Part shown: positions 57,044 to 64,000 of the stretch, piece by piece
Layout: each line of letters opens with the position of its first letter
How positions within the stretch are numbered: the first letter of the stretch is position 1
Source of the DNA: Corticium candelabrum
Lineage: Eukaryota > Porifera > Homoscleromorpha > Homosclerophorida > Plakinidae
Reading direction: 5' to 3'
Length of the DNA: 64,000 nucleotides
NCBI RefSeq assembly: GCF_963422355.1
Contig: NC_085086.1
Span: forward strand, 9,887,936-9,951,935
The notes under the pieces: model-generated
Database searches by the model: none
What the model saw: only the letters and a program-made list of their open reading frames with translations
What the model was told of the DNA's origin: nothing
Made by a program: the position numbers and the translations under genes

Positions 57044-57289
57044 TTGGATAATCAATATGTTGTGAAACCGGCCAAATCTCCCATATTATGCAATCTTTGA
57101 TGATCTCAAAGTTTCTCCAATCGATTTTGGCCTGACTATATAAAATAAAAAGTTCAATGTGTAATTCCTGATGAACATTACATTGCACTGCACAGTTTCT
57201 GTCACAAGAATCCATGTCTTGAAACAGTTTTATTCAACAAGCACTACATCTATTTTTTACAAATGTTTAAGAAGCCGGAAATATTAATG

Positions 57290-58610
<1,321 letters not shown>

Positions 58611-59455
58611 ATTGGTTTGAGTATCATATGCGAGATTTTTGAGGGCCACTGGAATCGGAAGCAAGTGGTACCGTATCCGGGATATATTCGACAGCCTACC
58701 TACGGTCGTTCTCTAAAGTCAATTAGCTTACAGATACAATCTGTTCAAACTCATCACAATTTTGGCTATTGATTTTTCTCGGTGTTCAATCGTGACTTCA
58801 CATGGAGTGATAGATTAACCATGAATTGATAGAGTTACTCTATCAATTATTCATATAGTAACTGACTTGCCCGATCGACGCCAAATTATTCAACACAACA
58901 AATTCGTTTAAAAAATTACAAAGTTGTATCAAAATTAGTTTAAAGAATTAAATCCGATTGCGATTATTGTTGTAGTTTTGATTTGTTTTTGTTAGATTTG
59001 TGGTCTAGAGTCTAGCACTAGACTCATTTAATTAAAAGAGATATACTGATCGAAAGCCTGCCTCTCATCACCATTTGTCAGATTTTTATCAGAAACAACT
59101 AATAGCTTATACAGTTGGTATATATGTGGTACTATATGCAAGGTAATGTAGTGTGGTTACATTTTGCGAATAATTGCATTATCTTCTAAATTTTGTTAGA
59201 TAAAATACGATAAACAATACATTGTTTACGGTGGAGCAAACAGCATGTTAAGTTAATTAAGTCAATTCACAGGTACTCTGCCAGATATTTGTAATTCATA
59301 CTAACACGTTTAGGTGTTACGCGTGATTGAAGATGGTATTCCACTTGGTGAGTATAAAGGCTCCTCCCTCATTTGCAGAATTCGAGGAAACAGTAGGCGA
59401 GAAATAATTGCTGGAGTGAAATACAACTCTAGAGCTCGTTGGAACTACACCAAAG

Positions 59456-62400
59456 ATGAAACTCAGTTTCCTCATTCTTGCTGTGACTGCTCTAGCATGC
59501 CTGCAGTTGTCTTTGGCAAAACGTGAGGTCTGCCATGGTAGAGGTAAAAGCTCGTCGTGTCAATGCTCTGGTAGGTTTCGAAGACGTACGAACATTTCAG
59601 CTTTAGCTACTGTCTTGTCGCGCACTTTCTGTCTTTGTTGTACTAGTCACGCTTGTAGCTCTAATGCCACCAATCACCTGATCAACACGGCACCGCTTAT
59701 TCACAATTGCCGTTGTGTGCAGCTGTAGAGAAATGTGGAAATCAAATCTTTTCTGAGGACGAACCATCTCGATTTCCTGACCACCAGGTGTCTTCATGCA
59801 TGAACTGCAAGTGGAAGTTGTCTGTTGCTGCCAACAAGCGAGTCAGACTTACGTTCTCACAATTTGTTCTTGGATCTGGAGACAAAGTCCACATTTATAA
59901 TGGTCATTCGAAGAAATCTCCACTCATTGTTAGCTACAGAGAAGGCGACAGTCCGACAGATGTTGTATCAAATAGAAGTTCGATGACAGTAAAAGTTATT
60001 ACAGATCGTTGTGGGCAGAATCCTTTGATAAACGGATTTTTTGAAGCTATTGGTATTGTAACAATGCTTGTAAAGACAAGGCTGTAATTAATTAAATATT
60101 TAATTTTTAGATTGTGGAAATCTGTTTTATATGAAAGCAGGAAGGGGAAAATCAAAGCAAATTCAGTCTCCTAACTTTCCACAAAAGTATGCGAACAAAT
60201 TGGACTGCATGTGGATGTTTGTCAGTAATGGGAATTCACTACTATCAGCACGTATCAACATCGAGGTTGTTGGTACTGCAGGATCACGAGACAAACTGAT
60301 CATTCAGAAATCTCTGGAAGTGTCTAGATCGGACAGCCAAGTGCATGAGTACTATGGAAAAACTAAAAGAAATAAAGCATTAACATTGAGAAACACTCCT
60401 GGATTTACAATCAAATTTGTTTCTAATCGAGGAAACCGGGGGAAAGGATTTTCACTAAATGTTGTTGCTCTTGCACAAGGTAACTCTTTTATATTATTGA
60501 CTTGTATTATCGTAATAATACTAATTTTATGCAGGTCTTCATTGTCCTACCCCCAAAAGTTTAAAATATGGTTTTTTAAGTCTAATCAATTTTGGTAGAA
60601 CTGCCAAATATGTTTGTTATCATGGGTATAAACTCTACGGAATCAATAAGCGATCATGCTCTAACAGTAAATGGACGCCATCAAACACTCCTACATGCAA
60701 ACGTATTAGCACTATACTGCTGTTCTTTCTTTCCTTTTTTCATTTTTTCCTTTGATAGCTGTAAGTTTCTGCACTTTGCCATCGAACATGGAAGTTTCCA
60801 ATAGATCTAGTAAGGTGGCAATCGGAGAAGAAGTGATTCTCTACTGTACACGAGGGTATAAGCTTTCGAATTCGCTCAAATTATTGCCAGCATTGTGCGA
60901 TTGCAATGGCAAGTGGAACATAACTACTAACCCATCACCATGCGAAGGTTTCGTTAATGTCATGTTTAAGTTAAGACAGTGATCGCAATTGCCAATTAGA
61001 CAAAATTTTATTGCAGACTATTTCTGTACCTCTCCACCTCCTACTCCAGGTGGTGCGACATCGTTTGAAGATGACGAGAAAAGGGTAATTTTTTCCGTCG
61101 GATCAAGAGTGAATTACACGTGTCCGGAGGGGTATGCCTTAGATGGCATTCCTTATCGCGTTTGCACTGAAGATCTCGATTGGGAGCCACATTCTACAAT
61201 TCACAATTGTCGCAGTACGCCATTTTTGTTATTCTTTCTGTGCATTTCGTACTCTGGATTAATTGTGTTTAGAAAACCTTCACGTTTGCTCGGATCCTGG
61301 AGAACCGGAGAATGGAATGCGTAGAATAAAGTCGTTTGCAAATGGGCGTCTCGCAGTCTTTGGCTGTAAACCTGGGTTTACATTGTTTGGAACCGGCTTG
61401 CGTACTTGTATGGTTGATGAGCAAAACAACACGTTTTGGAACGGCAAGGAAGTTTGCTGTAAAAGTATGTATTTTATTAATCTATTTTGTACTTTGAATG
61501 AATAAAATGTACACATTTCTATAGGCGACTTCAAGTCTCCGTTGGGTTTAGCATTTCAACTGAAAGAAACGTTTACTGACCGTGTGAGGGCATGCGTTAC
61601 CGACAGTTACCCTTTCGCTTTAACTGTTGAAAACTCAACTGCTTCCGCTTCAACTGTTGAAACAAATTTGCTAACCGATGCTGACAATCAACTTCCTGCG
61701 TCACCAGATTGCAGTGGCCGTACAGTGGTAGTTGGAGAAGGATGCATTGATCTAATATATATAGTAGATTGCTCAAAAAGCGTAGGCAAAGAAAACTTCC
61801 ATAACAGTCTCGACTTCGTGGGTCACTCGGCAGGGCTGTTTAATATCAACAACGATACCACTAGAAATGATACTGCGAGAGTAGCTCTCATCACATTCGA
61901 CGACAGAGTGCATCCCATATTTAATCTGGGAGAAAAGGCAACTCTAGTTGAAACGATTACCGCAATAAACAAGACTAAGTTCTGTGAAGGTGCAACCGCA
62001 GTAAGGAGAGTATTGAAATTCGTTAGAGAAAAAGTTATTCCAATAAGTAGACCACAATGTAAAAGAGCCATATTTCTGATTTCTGACGGAGTAAACAATT
62101 GGGCAGGAGACCCAATAATAGAAGCAGAAGAACTAAAGAAAGAGAAAGGATTAGAAATTTACACTATAGCCTTTGGAGTTGGGCAGCAAGGTAGAAGAGT
62201 TGACACGAAAGCACTGGAAACACTCGCATCCAATTCCAATTATCATTTTAAAGTGAGAAACGCATCTACCATAAGAGATGAATTGAAAAAGGGATTTACA
62301 ACAAAATTTGGTAAGAATCTGTGTAATACGTGCACTATTGGTAGAACAATTTTTTACGGCGCCTGTTTTAGACTTTTGCAAAACTTGTGGTAGAGCCGTC

Positions 62401-63257
62401 GCTCCAAAGTGTAGAAATCAACACCATGGCGTGTGTCTTTCGGAAACAGGTGCGTGGCCTTGGGTGGTTGCCATTTACAGGATTGAACGAAGAAACCCCG
62501 TTTTTCATTGCGGAGGAGTTGTGATTAGCGAATGCATGATTTTGACCGCAGCTCACTGTCTCGTTGGTCGCAAAATTGAGGAACTCGTAGTTGTTGTCGG
62601 AGACACGCAGCGGTTTGTAAAAGAATTTAGCGAGAAAACATACACAATTAAACAAGTGCTCATACATCAGGAATATGATGCAGTCTCTTTTAATCGAGAC
62701 ATCGCTCTGCTAAAGTTGAATTGCAATTGCACGTGCTCTCCATACGTACGAAGAGTTGATTACCAACTGCACAGGACAATATCTACTACCGTCCGGGGAC
62801 CCACTGTATAGTAGCAGGATGGGGAGCTACGGAAAGAAGAAAACTAGGCGGAATTTCGAGTCCAAAATCGACAGCCATGAAAGAACTTCATCTTCCTATT
62901 GCAGACAAAACTATTTGCATAGAAAGCACTTCAGCTCAATATAGAGAAGATGTCACAAACCATACAGTTTGCGCTGGAGACGCTAGTGGGAACAATAACC
63001 CTAGCGATTGTGATTCAGGAGAACCTCTCTTTTGTAAACGCGAAAGACAATGTGATATCGAAGAGGAGAGTTATGTTGTCGTAGGAATAGCCGGTTGGGG
63101 AGAAGGATGTGGACAGCAGGGAAAGTACGGCATATTTACACACTTGCTGAATCTGATGGATTGGGTAAAAGATGTGATGAACATGAACAAATGCCCGTTA
63201 GCACCCGACGGCGCAGAAGAAGACTTGTGCCCTAAACCTCCAATCAAACTATACTGA
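59456..63257 (+). pseudogene. Copy G: family member with frameshifted, decayed protease exon
   Basis: Exons: 59456-59570, 59723-60052, 60111-60479, 60535-60702, 60759-60947, 61017-61214, 61273-61464, 61525-62310, 62372-63257. Exons 1-8 are open and in phase: signal peptide, CUB1 (39-148), CUB2 (149-271), CCP1-4 (272-520), VWA (521-782) with MIDAS DCSKS, Thr in EGATAVR and Asp in ISDGV. In exon 9 one base is missing near 62758-62765, where E has RKVCLPTAQ, so the frame ends at 62809-62811; the predicted product is about 928 residues with half a protease. The lost part is also decayed: NPSDCDSGEP where E has [10 protein letters not shown], removing Cys191, Gly193 and Gly197. CSSC in the N-terminal motif is SSSC and CCP1 has Cys to Tyr (VCYHG). 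It may be a pseudogene or encode a protease-dead VWA protein. Confidence 0.85.
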
Positions 63258-64000
63258 TTATAGTACAGCGTTTAGTAAAAGACCGAGAATGGTGTTGCAT
63301 GTTTTTGTGATTAGTAGACGTAGAATATTCAGTTTGATTATGCAGGTTTGTTCACTTCGTGCAACAGTTAGTGGTGCAGAGCTGTTTGTAATTGCGTCAG
63401 AAAAAATTACGTTAATGACAACATTGAAAATTTCTTAGCCCAATGTCGTAGTTTTAAGTTTATTAGTTAAAAACTAATTGTTAGATTTAGTGCTCAGACT
63501 GCAATTGTAGGGGCAGGCAGCCTAAGGTTACAATTGTATATCTGATCCGCTTGAAAACTCCGAGAATCGGTTCAACACGTCTTGTTGTCTACCTACTTCC
63601 TCTGCGGTATCGCATACGGGACATATGATTTGCAAGTACATCATATAGAATTTAGCGGTACCGTATATGGGATTTGAAATTCTTAGACAAGGGTAGACTC
63701 CAAATATTGTTCACAACAACAGCAGCTGCTTACATATTGCGACCCCAATCCTACTTGCAGCACAGACATGCCATGATGATGAGCGTATTGAATGGTTTTG
63801 TGTTACTTGAATCCTGCCTGCCTTGATCCTCATGGTTCTTTTCTGCTTCACACCAGTAATGTGGGCAGGTACTCAACTCTAGATACTTACACGTAGTGAC
63901 ACCTCCTGGATTCAAGGAATAGACTAGGTGATAATGTAACATCCAAAACTTGTTAGATTGCTGCGGTTTACAGCTTGCACAGGCTGTGCGTCATTTTCTA
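63258..64000. other. Downstream of copy G, nothing supported
   Basis: AT-rich DNA with two isolated minisatellite-like motifs (ATCGCATACGGGA at about 63610 and TACCGTATATGGGA at about 63660), also seen near 46.5 kb. No gene is seen up to the window end. Confidence 0.5.

Overview
The window reads as nuclear DNA of an invertebrate metazoan. Genes are split by GT-AG introns, the DNA is AT-rich, there are long CA/GT, CTGT, CATA and TA microsatellites, tRNA-derived SINEs and several DNA-transposon relics, and the coding part is a tandem family of secreted multidomain serine proteases. An early-branching animal such as a sponge or cnidarian is my inference from the complement-like gene content and compact introns; nothing here fixes the species.

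From 16.2 to 63.3 kb, all on the + strand, lies a cluster of seven paralogous genes plus one isolated exon relic. I call them copies A (16195-21282), B (22300-24815), C (26716-29999), D (32320-36852), E (39605-43445), F (52097-54106, pseudogene) and G (59456-63257, protease frameshifted); the relic is at 48301-48555. The full architecture in A, D and E is signal peptide, short cysteine motif, CUB, CUB, four CCP/sushi modules, a linker, a von Willebrand A domain with an intact MIDAS, and a trypsin-like domain. It joins the front half of MASP/C1r/C1s-type proteases (CUB and CCP) to the back half of complement factor B/C2 (CCP, VWA, SP). Copies B and C lack CCP3, CCP4 and VWA, giving CUB-CUB-CCP-CCP-SP, a MASP-like layout without EGF. 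Every intron is phase 1 and nearly every module is one exon, so cassettes can be lost or gained without breaking the frame. None of the protease domains shows the R-IVGG activation site, which is the factor B/C2 condition.

By flanking sequence there are two or three subfamilies. B, C and D share intergenic DNA with a 22-bp minisatellite and a 5' flank (TATA-like boxes before C and D). E, F and G share about 0.85 kb of a different 5' flank. A stands apart. C is mosaic: its CUB/CCP part matches B and its protease exon matches D.

The left part (1-16 kb) has no gene I can name with confidence. It holds a TIR element carrying a 2.2-kb foldback element and a 259-bp MITE (2-5.8 kb), a CTGT/GT-rich region with repeated decayed exon cassettes (7.2-13.2 kb), a SINE, a 1.17-kb TTAA-flanked Kolobok-like transposon with THAP and P2X-C-terminal-like coding pieces (10.2-11.4 kb), one weak small-gene candidate (13.2-13.8 kb) and a 21-bp minisatellite (14.65 kb). 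The intervals 43.4-52 kb and 54.1-59.4 kb are two copies of one segment full of decayed mobile-element coding sequence, the second carrying an inserted 1.6-kb TIR element whose empty site is preserved in the first.

If expressed, the proteins would be secreted. The CUB/CCP part could bind partners, the VWA could bind a metal-dependent ligand (C3b-like by analogy with factor B), and the protease would act once docked. All exon models come from reading splice sites and alignment between the copies; no transcript evidence was available.
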